Shown piece by piece: positions 24,080 to 34,151 of a stretch of 64,000 nt of DNA. Numbering within the stretch: position 1 is the stretch's first letter; each line of letters opens with the position of its first letter. The notes under the pieces were generated by a model. That model was not told where the DNA came from and searched no databases. It saw only the letters and a list, made by a program, of their open reading frames with translations. The DNA comes from Plasmodium malariae (taxonomy: Eukaryota > Apicomplexa > Aconoidasida > Haemosporida > Plasmodiidae), in assembly GCF_900090045.1 (NCBI RefSeq), contig NC_041784.1, positions 1,495,501 through 1,559,500 on the forward strand. Direction: 5' to 3'. Made by a program: the position numbers and the translations under genes.

Positions 24080-24285
24080 TCTTTTTTTCATATCTCTTTA
24101 TTTATTATCTCTTAATTTATTATCTCTTTATTTATTATCTCTTAATTTATTATCTCTTTATTTATTATCTCTTAATTTATTATCTCTTTTTTTCATATCT
24201 CTTTATTTATTATCTCTTTATTTATTATCTCTTAATTTATTATCTCTTTTTTTCATATCTCTTTATTTATTATCTCTTTTTTCTA
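24080..24285. repeat. TATCTCTTTATTTAT/TATCTCTTAATTTAT array
   Basis: About 13 copies of a 15-bp unit alternating between TATCTCTTTATTTAT and TATCTCTTAATTTAT, with two interspersed variants (TCTCTTTTTTTCATA). The alternation gives a 30-bp higher-order period in the first half. Confidence 0.85.
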
Positions 24286-24329
24286 AATTTTATTAACACC
24301 TCAATTGGGAAAAATTAAAACAAAAAATT

Positions 24330-24707
24330 TCAATCGACTGGAACATTCGTATATATATATATATACTGTTCATACGTACATAATGAAGAGGAAAAGAATT
24401 TTAATTTTCCTCGTTTAAAAAAATAAAGTGCTTTCACGAGGTATTTACTGCGTACATAAAAAATAAAAAAAAGAAAAAAAAGAAAAAAAAGAAAAAAAAA
24501 AATAAACAACCGAGTTCTTCCTTTTCTGAAAGAGATTTAAGAAATTTCCCTTTTTTCCCGTTTTTTTTTTTTTTATTTTTTTTTCTTGCGACTATTTTAA
24601 ATTCATGTGTATTATTAATACATATTTCTTCGTTGTGCATATTTTTAAGTATACTTAAATTTCGGCATTTTACAGACTCCAAAAAAAAGTTCATATTCAG
24701 CTGCCAT
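24330..24707 (-). other. Low-confidence small spliced frame (about 56 aa)
   Basis: Minus-strand ATG at 24707 reads MAAEYELFFGVCKMPKF to a GTATAC donor (exon end 24655, phase 2). A good acceptor (TTTTTATGTACGCAG, exon start 24447) restores the frame and reads KYLVKALYFFKRGKLKFF to a stop at 24330. An overlapping frame (MNFFLESVKCRNLSILKNMH) from 24694 is also open for about 65 codons. Two open frames in the same stretch mean neither can be trusted. No family recognised. Confidence 0.2.
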
Positions 24708-24853
24708 TTATTTTAAATTATGATACTTATGTTCATACTTTTATACGATAGCTCTTTCACTTGAATGATAAGAAATGCATAAAAATGAAGAAAAATGTTT
24801 ATGGAACACTGATGGTTTCTCAGTAAGGCATGCATAACAATATATAAAAATAT

Positions 24854-24906
<53 letters not shown>

Positions 24907-25463
24907 ATCGCGCGTAAAGGAAGAAATAGTAAGAAATTTATTTATTAAAAAATGAATCCTCACTGCATATGCTCACAATAGTATATTGCAAAAGACGATT
25001 GATTAGCTCGAACAGTTTTTTCCCCCTTAATTTTATCACGCTACCTATATTTGGGTGAAAACAAAAAAAAATATATACACGCGGCAAAAAAATAAAAAAG
25101 CTACAAAACGAAATAACTCAGAACGGAAAAGCGAAAAAACAAAATAGCGGAAAACGAAAGGAAAATTCTTTTTTTTTTTTAAGAATATATATCTAAATTT
25201 AACAGCACTGGGAACAGCAGTTGTATGCTTGGTGAATAACTGAATAAGCGGTATACTTGGTACTTCAAGCTAGAGGGAAAAAGCAAACCGAACGCAGGAG
25301 CATGATTACGTGCGCACAAGGCGTAGGAACGCATATATGTTGGTATGTTAAACATAGTTGAAAGAGCATCAAGATTGGAGTATAACTCATCGGAAGGCAG
25401 CTACGTAGTATATTATAATCTTGCTTGGGCGAATAAGGAACTAATTCGGGATTAGAAGAAAGG

Positions 25464-26639
25464 ATGACAACGGCGGTCGAGGAAATTAATAGTTTGTTGA
25501 ATGAAAACGAGGATACACTAGTTAGTGAGTTACAAGGAAAGTATGACTTTATAAATTTTAACGAAATAAAGAATTACAAAGAGAAAAAATTTCATCATGA
25601 ATTAACATTAGAAATACAGAAATTTGTTAATAATAAAAATGTACATGTTAAGGATAAATTTCGTTTATTTTTTACATATTTATCTCCACTAATAAGTAAG
25701 TTGAAGAAGACTATATATGCAGAGTTGTTATACATGGTAACGGTTCAAATGGATACGACTTGGACAATAAACTATATAAAAGAAACAGAAAAAAATTTAG
25801 AAAATGATAAGGATGCTATTATAATATATAGGTGTATATTAATACTGAAATATATAGATGTAGGGGACTTTAAAAATTGTGAAGATGAAATAGAAAATAC
25901 AAAAAATATGTTACAAGGGGTTATAGGACTAAATGTAGTAGCACATAAATTTTATAATTTTGCTTTAATGAATTATTATAAAATTTTAAATAAATCAGAT
26001 CTGTATGTTAAGTATGCACTTTTATATTTAGCATATACACCATTAAACAATTTAGATGAAACGGAAATATTAGATATAGGTATATATATATGCATGCATT
26101 CAATAATTAGTGAGGATGTATACAATATAGGGGAAATTATACAATTACCACTTATAAATGTGTGCATAAAAAATAATGAACAAACGAATTGGCTCTATCA
26201 GCTAATATACATATATAATGAAGGTAATATTGATTCCTTTAATCAACTAGTACATAAATATGAAGCAAATATAAAAAATTCATTATTGAAAGAATATGAA
26301 AAAAGTATGTTCAAAAAAATTAGACTTCTAGCATTAATGGATCTGGCTTTTAAAAAAAAGAAACAAAGATCAGATATATCCTTTGTAGAGATTGCTGAAC
26401 ATTGTAAAATTGATATAAAAGAAGTTGAGAAAATGTTAATTACAGCTAAAAGTAAAAATATATTAACATGTATAATTGATGAAATTGAACAATCTGTTAA
26501 AATAACGTGGGTAAAACCTAGAGTTCTTAATGATGAAAAAATTTTTTTTATGAAAGAGAGCATAGATAAGTGGATTAGTCATTCTAAGAGCCTCCTTACC
26601 TATATAGAGGACCTATCTGTAGAGTTGCTCATATCGTAG
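25464..26639 (+). CDS. RPN9: 26S proteasome regulatory subunit RPN9 (PSMD13 family)
   Basis: Lid subunit of the 19S regulatory particle of the 26S proteasome. Single exon, 391 aa, close to the usual family length (about 376-395). The N-terminal two-thirds are helical-repeat-like. The C-terminal PCI domain (about residues 240-390) includes a winged-helix stretch (DISFVEIAEHCKIDIKEVEK) and the family-typical segment after it (VKITWVKPRVLNDEKI), ending in a helix. Starts MTTAVEEINSLLNENED at the first in-frame ATG; the upstream 400 bp is unusually free of repeats. No introns. Recognised by PCI order, length and synteny with KAE1; RPN9 over other PCI lid subunits is from the VKITWVKPRVL segment and gene order. 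Confidence 0.9.
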   Translation: MTTAVEEINSLLNENEDTLVSELQGKYDFINFNEIKNYKEKKFHHELTLEIQKFVNNKNVHVKDKFRLFFTYLSPLISKLKKTIYAELLYMVTVQMDTTWTINYIKETEKNLENDKDAIIIYRCILILKYIDVGDFKNCEDEIENTKNMLQGVIGLNVVAHKFYNFALMNYYKILNKSDLYVKYALLYLAYTPLNNLDETEILDIGIYICMHSIISEDVYNIGEIIQLPLINVCIKNNEQTNWLYQLIYIYNEGNIDSFNQLVHKYEANIKNSLLKEYEKSMFKKIRLLALMDLAFKKKKQRSDISFVEIAEHCKIDIKEVEKMLITAKSKNILTCIIDEIEQSVKITWVKPRVLNDEKIFFMKESIDKWISHSKSLLTYIEDLSVELLIS

Positions 26640-26704
26640 CTAGGTAGCGGCCCACCTTGTCACCAGCAAAGAAAATGTTGGAAAGGGAATACAGAAATGG
26701 AGAA

Positions 26705-26960
26705 GTAAAACGAAGCTGTAAAACGAAGATGTAAAACGAAGATGTAAAACGAAGCTGTAAAACGAAGATGTAAAACGAAGCTGTAAAACGAAGCTGTAAA
26801 CGAAGCTGTAAAACGAAGCTGTAAAACGAAGCTGTAAAACGAAGATGTAAAACGAAGATGTAAAACGAAGCTGTAAAACGAAGATGTAAAACGAAGCTGT
26901 AAAACGAAGCTGTAAAACGAAGCTGTAAAACGAAGATGTAAAACGAAGATGTAAAACGAA
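26705..26960. repeat. 13-bp TGTAAAACGAAGC minisatellite at the RPN9 3' end
   Basis: About 19-20 copies of a 13-bp unit. Two forms (AAGC and AAGA) are intermixed, and one copy lacks an A (near 26798). It begins about 65 bp after the RPN9 stop codon, so it probably lies in the 3' UTR. The minus strand stays open across it (13-residue periodic Phe/Ser/Leu peptide), which I regard as an artefact of the period. Confidence 0.9.
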
Positions 26961-27145
26961 GAAATAAAGCTGCCTACGCAAAATGGAAAAATGATTGAAA
27001 TATGGAAAATATTGAAAATAGGCATATTAAATGAAGTTAAAATTATGCTTCTTTATTTTTCCCGTAGTGTCGTCCGTTTTTTGCACACATGTAAACACAT
27101 CTACATCTACATCTACATCTACATGTGCATGTGTGTGTGCTCATT

Positions 27146-27154
27146 TTAATGTAA

Positions 27155-27186
<32 letters not shown>
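27146..27186. repeat. Long poly-A tract and ACATCT hexamers in RPN9-KAE1 spacer
   Basis: A run of about 32 A (27154-27185), preceded by four ACATCT hexamers at about 27099-27123. The 26,961-27,626 spacer separates the convergent RPN9 (+) and KAE1 (-) genes and shows no other coding signal. Confidence 0.7.
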
Positions 27187-27187
<1 letters not shown>

Positions 27188-27626
27188 GTCAACTCTTTTC
27201 ATGCAATTTTTCCTTTTAATGCATTTTCATGAGGAGTCGTTGTGTGCTTAGCGCGCATATATGCATATTACGTGTACATATATGTGTACATGTATGCATA
27301 TATGTATATATATGTACATGTGTACCTTTGCGCACCTTTCTCTTTTTATAACTCTTACCAACTGGTTAACCTTTTTAAAAGTTCCAAAGAAGTGAAGCTG
27401 ATCTATCCACATGCTTTTTCAAAAAAATTAAAATCCACATATGTGTAGGGGCAAATAAGATTCATTACTCCGTTTTAACTGTTCACAAGGGGAATAATCC
27501 GTGGGTGCATTAAAAAAAGAAAAAAAGGCGTAAAAATTGTCAAAATGGTTGAAATGGTCAAAAAACAGATCAATATATCACCTCCAAATTATCTGACGTG
27601 CAGGTCCCCTCTCCCACGAGTTGATG

Positions 27627-29423
27627 CTATCTCCACGTTACTAAAACGTCGTCCGTTCTATACCTTTGATGAATACTTATATTTTCAAAATTGTAGACAG
27701 TTTTATCTTTCGCGTGTAAATATTCTAGATAACCCGTATATGCAATCATAGCCCCATTGTCAACACAATAGCTATGATCCATAAATCCAATTTTAATATT
27801 TTTCTGTTTTGCCATTTTTTTCATCATATTTTGGAGAAACAAATTACATCCAACTCCTCCGACAATTATAACCTCTTTACTATTGGTGAACGAAATAGCT
27901 CGTTCAGTAATTTCAATGAGCATGCTAAATATATGATGTTGTAAACTGTAGCATATTTGAATTTTTCTTTTTTCCTCATCAGTTAAATTTATTACTTCTT
28001 TTTCCGCTTCTTTTAAATCTTTTTCGTAGAAATCGCTATCAGTCTCTATAGAACAGTCATCCGTTACGTACGTATCACCATCATCGTTACCTCCATAATT
28101 TTTTTTATTTTTGCTTTTATATATAATGTTATCTTCATAATACGAGTTTCCTTTCATTCCAGAATGGAGGCTTGAATTATAATGCAAGCATTTATGGGCA
28201 TCCTCTGAGAGGTCATTCGCTCCTCTACCCTTTTCTATATTTCCTCGTTTATCAGATTCTTTACATTCGTGTAATTCAGTTACATTTTTCATATCCTCCG
28301 ATTGATGCTCATCGCTGGTTTGTGTGTCTTCTCCACCTAATGCATTATTCTCGCTTTTGGCCTTCTTCTTAACATTTTGGTTTAATTTATCTGTTCCCCC
28401 TGCTCTATTTTTCATCCCGCCTCTTTCCTTTTTGTGGGCCTTTTTATTAGTGATATATTTTGCAAAGTACTTACTAATATAAAAGTCATATCCACTAAAG
28501 GATATGTCCATACCTTTTATCGTATAAGGAAAGAATAGCAGTTCAGTGAAATCACACGTATCATCATAATTTTTTTTTTTTTTTTTTTTTTTTTTTCTGA
28601 GCTCATTTGGTACATTCGACTGATTATTTTGCACATGTTGAACATCCGTAAGAATGCTTATGTCATCGTCCCATTTGCTATCTCCCGTGTTTTCCTTACC
28701 TGAATGAGAAGCAAATTCATCATGACTATGGTCATTATGTTTTGTATGATACCCGTTTATCTCTTTTGCATTATTATTAATCGTTTGCTTTTTCTTAATG
28801 TTAAGTAAATATTTTTGTCTAGCTAAAAGTTCAACATTATAACCAGGTGAAGGTGAGTTGGATATTTTAAGAATTCTAGCTGACCTGTCAATAACATTTC
28901 CTATGGCAATATCTAAAGTCTCACCAATAATTTCATATCTTTTTTTATAATTATTATAATATATTATTTGTGTATTCCCACCACTTACATAAAGAATAAT
29001 AGGATGGTATAGCTTCGTTATATATATACCCATTTCAATATGAGCAATACAATGATTTACCCCTATTACTGGTATATTAAAAAGTAGGGAAAAAATTTTA
29101 CATATATTGTAAGCTATATATAGTGCTGATCCTATACCTGGTCCTCTTGTATAACATATTAATGATATATCCCTTATATTTATACTTAATTTATTTAAAC
29201 AATTTTTTATCATATCTATTATATAGTATTTGTGATGTGCATTAATTTCTCTAGGTATAAATCCACATCCTATCTCAGATATATATGTTCTTCTCATATT
29301 TACTAAAATTTTGTTTTCTTCATTTATTATGCTTACACCTAATTTATTGGCACTTCCTTCTATTCCTAACACATACTGTTTGCATCTCTTCTGCTGTACT
29401 CCTTTTTCTTTCTCTATCGCCAT
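27627..29423 (-). CDS. KAE1: tRNA N6-threonylcarbamoyladenosine (t6A) synthase subunit KAE1 (OSGEP/TsaD family)
   Basis: Catalytic subunit of the KEOPS complex, transferring threonylcarbamoyl to A37 of ANN-decoding tRNAs. Single exon, 598 aa against about 335 for human OSGEP. The excess is two low-complexity insertions (about residues 213-285 and 325-475). The ASKHA core is intact: VLGIEGSANKLGVSI (about 18-32); metal-site NHCIAHIEMG (H124, H128); YVSGGNTQ (about 145-152); GNVIDRSARIL; MDISFSGYDF (305-314); IIVGGVGCN (519-527); and DNGAMIAYTG. It ends with the family-typical YRTDDVLVTWR. No targeting peptide, and the Kae1 HxxxHIEMG style argues for the cytosolic KEOPS enzyme rather than the apicoplast paralogue. 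A 28-nt poly-T run in insertion 1 (at about 28569) is in frame. Confidence 0.95.
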   Translation of the reverse strand: MAIEKEKGVQQKRCKQYVLGIEGSANKLGVSIINEENKILVNMRRTYISEIGCGFIPREINAHHKYYIIDMIKNCLNKLSINIRDISLICYTRGPGIGSALYIAYNICKIFSLLFNIPVIGVNHCIAHIEMGIYITKLYHPIILYVSGGNTQIIYYNNYKKRYEIIGETLDIAIGNVIDRSARILKISNSPSPGYNVELLARQKYLLNIKKKQTINNNAKEINGYHTKHNDHSHDEFASHSGKENTGDSKWDDDISILTDVQHVQNNQSNVPNELRKKKKKKKKNYDDTCDFTELLFFPYTIKGMDISFSGYDFYISKYFAKYITNKKAHKKERGGMKNRAGGTDKLNQNVKKKAKSENNALGGEDTQTSDEHQSEDMKNVTELHECKESDKRGNIEKGRGANDLSEDAHKCLHYNSSLHSGMKGNSYYEDNIIYKSKNKKNYGGNDDGDTYVTDDCSIETDSDFYEKDLKEAEKEVINLTDEEKRKIQICYSLQHHIFSMLIEITERAISFTNSKEVIIVGGVGCNLFLQNMMKKMAKQKNIKIGFMDHSYCVDNGAMIAYTGYLEYLHAKDKTVYNFENISIHQRYRTDDVLVTWR

Positions 29424-30113
29424 GTTAAAACATCTAATTATGGGAAAAGATCCGAGTAAGGACCAGGAGAGACTTGGAAGGCAAAGAGTAAAAATCGAAA
29501 AGCCAAAATGATATATCCTTATTGGGCTCTCTTTTATATAAAAGGAAAGTAAACCTGGACTCTTTCACCACGTAATGACCGCAAGAAAGTAACCCAATGG
29601 TTAGAGCATTCCTGTACACACACGAATGAACATACTTTACTCATAAATGCACAAAAATATACCTATACATACATGTATATATATGTGTGCGTGTATTTTT
29701 ACGTTGAGCTAGCTACATCTAAAAAAAAAGTAATACCAAGCTGAAGATAGCACAACGGGAAGTTATTTTGTTTACTTCCTCATTTGAGCAAATAAAAAAA
29801 AAAAAAAAAAAAAAAATTACAACTCGTGTATTATCGATATGCAATTATATTGTTATTTGCCCCTTTCGAGAGGAGAAGTTACCCGGAAAAGTTCATATAG
29901 GCAGAAATATAACAAACAAAAAGAGGAAAAAGAACGGAGAAAAAAGCTGAAAAACGACATAAAAATGACGGGAAAAACGTACTTCGTTGTTTCTTCCCTT
30001 TTTGATTAAAAAAAAAAAAAAAAAAAATATATATATATGTTGGTTCAATAGATTTGTATTTTACTTATGATCTACTAATAGATGTAGTGAATACTGTTTT
30101 TCTTTAAACAAAT
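29424..30113. promoter_or_regulatory. Divergent promoter between KAE1 and the SPOUT methyltransferase, with upstream ORFs
   Basis: 690-bp head-to-head spacer. On the KAE1 side a 61-codon upstream ORF (29619-29434, minus) ends 10 nt before the KAE1 ATG. A minimal ATG-TTT-TAA lies between them. The middle carries poly-A tracts (29791-29816, 30007-30027). The transcription start is unknown, so whether the upstream ORFs are in the mRNA is not established. Confidence 0.45.
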
Positions 30114-31448
30114 ATGCTCAGAATGAGAGCCTCTGCCGGTATTCCTATAAAGGGACTCTCATCACTGCACATAAATTCCTTTCGAGGAAACATCATCTCT
30201 AAAGAAGAGGCCATAAGTAATTACGTTATATATAAGCAAGTGTATGTATATATATATATATATATGTATATGCATATGCAGTTTTTATCTCCCTTAAGAT
30301 TCATATATTCGCAATATGAGCAATACGAATTAAAAGAAAAAAAAAAAGAAAAACGTGAAATAAGATGATGCTCGTTAATGTATATTTGTGACAATTTTAA
30401 TAGGCATGATGCAAAATCAACAAAGGATAGCTAATTAGTGGAGGGGGGAAAAATATTGCCTGTTCATATTTTTTTTGTAATTTCAGTTAAAATTTTTCGT
30501 TATCACATTCTTGTCATTTTGTTGTCATTTTTTTGTCATTTTGTTGTCATTTTGTTGTCATTTTTTTGTCATTTTGTTGTCATTTTTTTCTTCTTTTTTT
30601 TCTCCAATTTTTCTCCTTTTTTTCTCCTTTTTTTTTCCTATTTATTTGTCATTTTTTTGCAATGTAGTTGGAGATATAAAACCCATTTTGCATTTTTAAG
30701 CAGCAGAGTAGTACTTGACAACGAAATGGACATAGCTGACTGTGAAGGTGTTGAAGCAAATACCGTTGCAGTAAATGCGGGAAATGACAAAATAAAAATG
30801 TACGTGGTTATTTACAATATAGGTAAAAAGAAAAATGTTGGAAGCATTATAAGAAGCTGTGTTGCTTTTAATGTTAATAAAATATTTTTGGTTGGTCGAA
30901 GAAAAAATGAAATTAATTTTTTTGGAAACATGGGGACGTACAAATATATAAGAATTGAACATTTTAATAGTATGACAGAATTAAAAAATTATTTAAATGA
31001 TAATAATATATTATTATATGGTTGTGAAATAACATCTGACTCTGTTTCAGTTACTACCAAACCGTTTCTTAAAAAAGATACAGCGTTTATATTTGGAAAT
31101 GAAGGCACAGGCATTGAAGACAGTATTTTGAATTTATGCGATAAAATTATATATATTCCTCAGTATGGAAATGGAACAGCTTCTTTGAACGTATCCGTTT
31201 CATGTTCAATAATTTTACATAATTTTGCTGTTTGGGCAAATTACAAAGAATTGAAAGTAAAAGATAAAAAATTTATTTTTGAAAAATGTAAAAGTAAACT
31301 AGATAGGTATTTACATCCTTCAGACCATTTACTAAAAGAAATAAATGATAAAAGAAGCACCCGAGCTGAGAAGAAAAAGAAAAACAACAACAACAATACA
31401 AATAATTTTTATTTGAATGACTTTACCGGACTGAGCACTTTATTGTGA
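30114..31448 (+). CDS. SPOUT (TrmH/SpoU) RNA 2'-O-methyltransferase
   Basis: AdoMet-dependent ribose 2'-O-methyltransferase of the TrmH/SpoU class; the RNA target cannot be told. Core motifs: KNVGSIIRSC (motif 1, N and R), FIFGNEGTGI (motif 2), IPQYGNGTASLNVSVS (motif 3, trefoil-knot AdoMet site). The tail is Lys/Asn-rich. The obvious frame gives 240 aa from ATG 30726 (MDIADCEGVEA). I propose a two-exon gene. Exon 1 is 30114-30241 (MLRMRASAGIPIKGLSSLHI..., ends before GTATGT). Exon 2 is 30668-31448, after a strong pyrimidine tract and TGTAG acceptor, reading WRYKTHFAFLSSRVVLDNE into the core. Phases match (2 then 1 base), giving 302 aa. The basic, Ser/Arg-containing N-terminus would suit organelle import, but that is inference. 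The start is therefore uncertain. Confidence 0.85.
30510..30595 (+). repeat. TTTTGTTGTCATTTTT repeat in the proposed methyltransferase intron
   Basis: Alternating TTGTCATTTTG and TTGTCATTTTTT units, about eight copies. On the two-exon model this lies in the intron (30242-30667) and contributes to the polypyrimidine run before the 30668 acceptor. Confidence 0.7.
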
Positions 31449-32039
31449 AAGCATACTAATTTTGTATTTTATCAAAAAAAAAAAAAAAAAAAATGGTGAA
31501 TATTATATGAACACGTTAATGCGTTATTTTTATTTTTGAATTTAAAGGGAGAGGGGAAAACGTCGATGTGCGATTTTGAAAAAAAATATACATTTCTCTG
31601 AACACTAGTGTTGCGTGTATACAACCATATGCAGATGTGTTTATACAAGCATGTGGATGTGTGTGTATGTATGAACATGTGCATATATGCATATTTGCAA
31701 CTTGGCAATTTTCCATCTTTTTTTTCCCTGTTTACAAGTACTGCTAATATGTCATATGTGCAGTTAAGGATAACTGTTTCAAAAGTAACGTATTTTATTT
31801 TTTATTTCCCTTACACATATACACGTATATACCTCAAACCTTAAACAGTTATGGGTACCCATTTTAAATGTACATCCATATGTACAGTTTTATCAGTGCA
31901 TTATAAAGAAGGAAACATTTGGAAGGTATAACAAAACATTGTTTGTTCAGAGCAGCTCCCATTTTACCCTTCTTCGTTCTTTGAAACCATCTCGGGCATT
32001 TTCCATTTCGTGTATATCACTTTTTTTTTATTGCCCATT

Positions 32040-32460
32040 TTTGTTCTTTTTTATTTCATTTTTTTCATTTTTTTCTTTTTTATCTTTTTTATCTTTTTTT
32101 TCATTTTTTTCATTTTTTTCTTTTTTATCTTTTTTATCTTTTTTTTCATTTTTATCGTTTTTATCTTTTTTATCGTTTTTATCTTTTTTATCTTTTTTTT
32201 CATTTTTATCGTTTTTATCTTTTTTATCTTTTTTTTCATTTTTATCATTTTTATCATTTTATCTTTTTTATCGTTTTTATCTTTTTTATCTTTTTTTTCA
32301 TTTTTATCGTTTTTATCTTTTTTATCTTTTTTTTCATTTTTATCTTTTTTTTCATTTTTATCATTTTTATCATTTTTATCTTTTTTATCTTTTTTATCTT
32401 TTTTATCTTTTTTATCTTTTTTATCTTTTTTCTTTTTTATCTTTTTTTTCTTTTTTTTTT
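32040..32460. repeat. T-rich imperfect array (TTTTTATC/TTTTTTTCA)
   Basis: About 40 short words of 9 or 12 bp. The nested longer period (about 60-70 bp, e.g. the TATCGTTTTTATC blocks at 32153, 32205, 32270 and 32303) suggests repeated local duplication. The complementary strand reads as Lys/Asp/Asn/Glu/Met periodic peptide. Confidence 0.8.
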
Positions 32461-32707
32461 TGTGTGCTTTTTTGTTCTCCAAATGCTCACATTTATCAAA
32501 ATTTCACAGACAGCATAAACAAGCAAATAGGTAAAAGGACGCGTGTGTGCATAATACTTGTATATTTTTATGTATGTATGCACGTATGTACACATTTACT
32601 AAACCTGGAATACGCGGAGTTGAAACATTCGTTGCTTTTTTAAAATGCAGTTACAACTGCAAAAATTAAAATCCTAAAAAGGTTAGACGTTTGCATAATA
32701 TATACGT

Positions 32708-32815
32708 ATACTGCCACATACGTGTACTGCCACATACGTGTACTGCCACATACGTGTACTGCCACATACGTATCCGGCTACATACGTATCCGGCCACATA
32801 CGTATACTCCCATAT
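32708..32815. repeat. 16-bp CACATACGTGTACTGC repeat just upstream of the EF-hand gene
   Basis: Six to seven copies. The first four contain GTGTACTGC and the last three change to GTATCCGGC or GTATACTCC. Each copy carries the palindromic core ACGT. Located 50-160 bp upstream of ATG 32867. Confidence 0.85.
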
Positions 32816-32866
32816 ACGCATACATACATAGACACGCACACACACACATATATATATATATATGCG

Positions 32867-33568
32867 ATGCGTGGAGTAATTCCGGAAGATAAAATTCATT
32901 TAATACAAAAAAATTTCAACATAGTTGATAGTAATCGAGATAATAAAATTGATGAACATGAATTTAAAACATTATTGCGGTTACTAGGACAAACCAAGAC
33001 GGAAAAGGAAATAGAGGAAATTATTGAAAAGCATTTTGAGGATGATAATGATGAAGATAAGGAGGACAAAAGGGAAGAAGATGGAAAGAACAAAAAAGAT
33101 GAAGAGGATAACAAAAATTATAAAAGTAAAAATTATATTAAGAAAAATACAGTAAAAGGTATAGCAAACCATGAACGTATAAAAAGTTTAATTGCAAAAT
33201 TAAATAATTTTAGTGAAAATAATAAAAAAGAAGATGGCATAACAAATATAGGAAATAATTCCCTATTAAATAATAAACTGATAAAAAAAAAAAAAAAAAA
33301 ACCTATTAATTTTGAAACGTTTATGAATATATTTATGAACACTTATACTGAACCAATATCATTAAATGAGTTAGTTAGATGCTTTGAAGTGTTCGACAAT
33401 GAAAAAAGTGGTTATATGGATGAAGAAAAATTAAGATATATTCTGATGAATTCAAATGAAAGGTTAATTGATGAAGATATAAAATTTTTTTTAAAATCTT
33501 TAAATCTGAAAGACATAAATAAAATAGACTATGTTTTACTGTCCAAAAAGTTAAAAAATATTTCTTAA
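32867..33568 (+). CDS. Calmodulin-like EF-hand protein with a large acidic/basic insertion
   Basis: Single exon, 233 aa. Residues 21-32 form a canonical EF-hand loop (DSNRDNKIDEHE). Residues 177-188 form a second good loop (DNEKSGYMDEEK). A degenerate last hand follows (about LNLKDINKIDYVLL). Between the N- and C-terminal halves lies a low-complexity insertion (about residues 55-135, DDNDEDKEDKREEDGKNKKDEEDN..., then poly-Lys). The likely second-hand loop is disrupted by this insertion. A calcium sensor or myosin-light-chain/calmodulin-like role is inferred from the fold. The start at 32867 (MRGVIPEDKIHLIQ) is the first Met after a (TA)n run and opens the first helix properly. In remembered P. 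falciparum order a calmodulin-like gene precedes P28. Confidence 0.85.
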   Translation: MRGVIPEDKIHLIQKNFNIVDSNRDNKIDEHEFKTLLRLLGQTKTEKEIEEIIEKHFEDDNDEDKEDKREEDGKNKKDEEDNKNYKSKNYIKKNTVKGIANHERIKSLIAKLNNFSENNKKEDGITNIGNNSLLNNKLIKKKKKKPINFETFMNIFMNTYTEPISLNELVRCFEVFDNEKSGYMDEEKLRYILMNSNERLIDEDIKFFLKSLNLKDINKIDYVLLSKKLKNIS

Positions 33569-33727
33569 CATAAAAAATTATTGTGTTTTGAAAAAAGAGA
33601 AAGCGTGAAAATATGATATCATTTTTGTGGACTATTTCTGGAGTAGGAAATTTATTTTGTATTTCCTGAATTGGGATTGCACCTTTGTTGTTGGGCCATG
33701 CGGGTTTGCATCCATGAAGGTGTATGT

Positions 33728-33960
33728 ATTTGTACGTGTGTTTGTGTTTGTGTTTGTGTTTGTGTTTGTATTTTTGTTTGTTTTTGTGCTTATGTTTGTG
33801 TTTGTATTTTTGTTTGTTTTTGTGCTTATGTTTGTGTTTGTATTTGTGTTTGTTTTTGTGCTTATGTTTGTGTTTGTATTTGTGTTTGTTTTTGTGCTTA
33901 TGTTTGTGTTTGTTTTTGTGCTTATGTTTGTGTTTGTATTTGCGTTTGTGCTTGTATTTT
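33728..33960. repeat. TGTTTG-based array
   Basis: Hexamers GTTTGT combined into repeated blocks TTTGTGCTTATGTTTGTG at about 33784, 33820, 33856, 33892 and 33916. It is open in all three plus-strand frames for over 120 codons, which only reflects the hexamer period. Confidence 0.8.
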
Positions 33961-34151
33961 GTTTTCATTTCTGTTTGCATTTCCCCCCCTTTTTTCGTGG
34001 GAAAGCACAGTATATTTTATTACTTTTTCCTTGAAAACATAGCTATTTATTTTTCCACAAAATTATATCGTACATTAGCATTAAATGACGTTGCATTATG
34101 TTTCTGATTACTTGCTTATTTGTAAATTATTTTTTTGAACAATTATTAATC

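Larger units (their letters stand above)
22014..25463. other. Divergent intergenic region before RPN9, with several minisatellites
   Basis: 3.4 kb between the unknown gene (-) and RPN9 (+). Contents: 12-bp AATAATGAAAAA repeat (22196-22273); poly-A/AAAGT repeat (22520-22565); TTAATTGG octamer array (23472-23725); ATCTCTTTATTTATT-type array (24080-24285); poly-A/G block (24460-24505); and a TA/CTATAT run (24848-24900). A low-confidence small spliced frame is noted at 24330-24707 (-). The last 400 bp before RPN9 are less A+T-rich and carry no repeat. Confidence 0.55.
31449..32866. other. Spacer between methyltransferase and EF-hand gene, T-rich and 16-bp repeats
   Basis: Contains poly-A (31474-31493), a 400-bp T-rich array of TTTTTATC and TTTTTTTCA words (32040-32460, all plus-strand frames read Phe/Ile/Leu/Ser only), and a 16-bp GTACTGCCACATAC-type repeat (32708-32815) ending about 50 bp before the EF-hand gene start. 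No gene seen. Confidence 0.6.

Noticed and set aside
26640..27025. Minus-strand frames of 113-121 codons with a 13-residue Phe/Ser/Leu repeat
   Set aside because: Product of the 13-bp TGTAAAACGAAGC array at the RPN9 3' end; no start context and no non-repeat part.
29560..29625. tRNA-like string AATGGTTAGAGCATTCCTG
   Set aside because: Resembles a D-arm, but there is no T-arm (GGTTCGA-like) within 60 nt and no acceptor stem.
31939..32643. 234-codon plus-strand Phe/Leu/Ser frame resembling a membrane protein
   Set aside because: T-rich array; all plus frames are open there and hydrophobicity is an artefact of TTT/TTA codons.
33627..34107. Overlapping frames over 120 codons long with Val/Phe or Cys/Val repeats
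   Set aside because: TGTTTG hexamer array open in all three frames.
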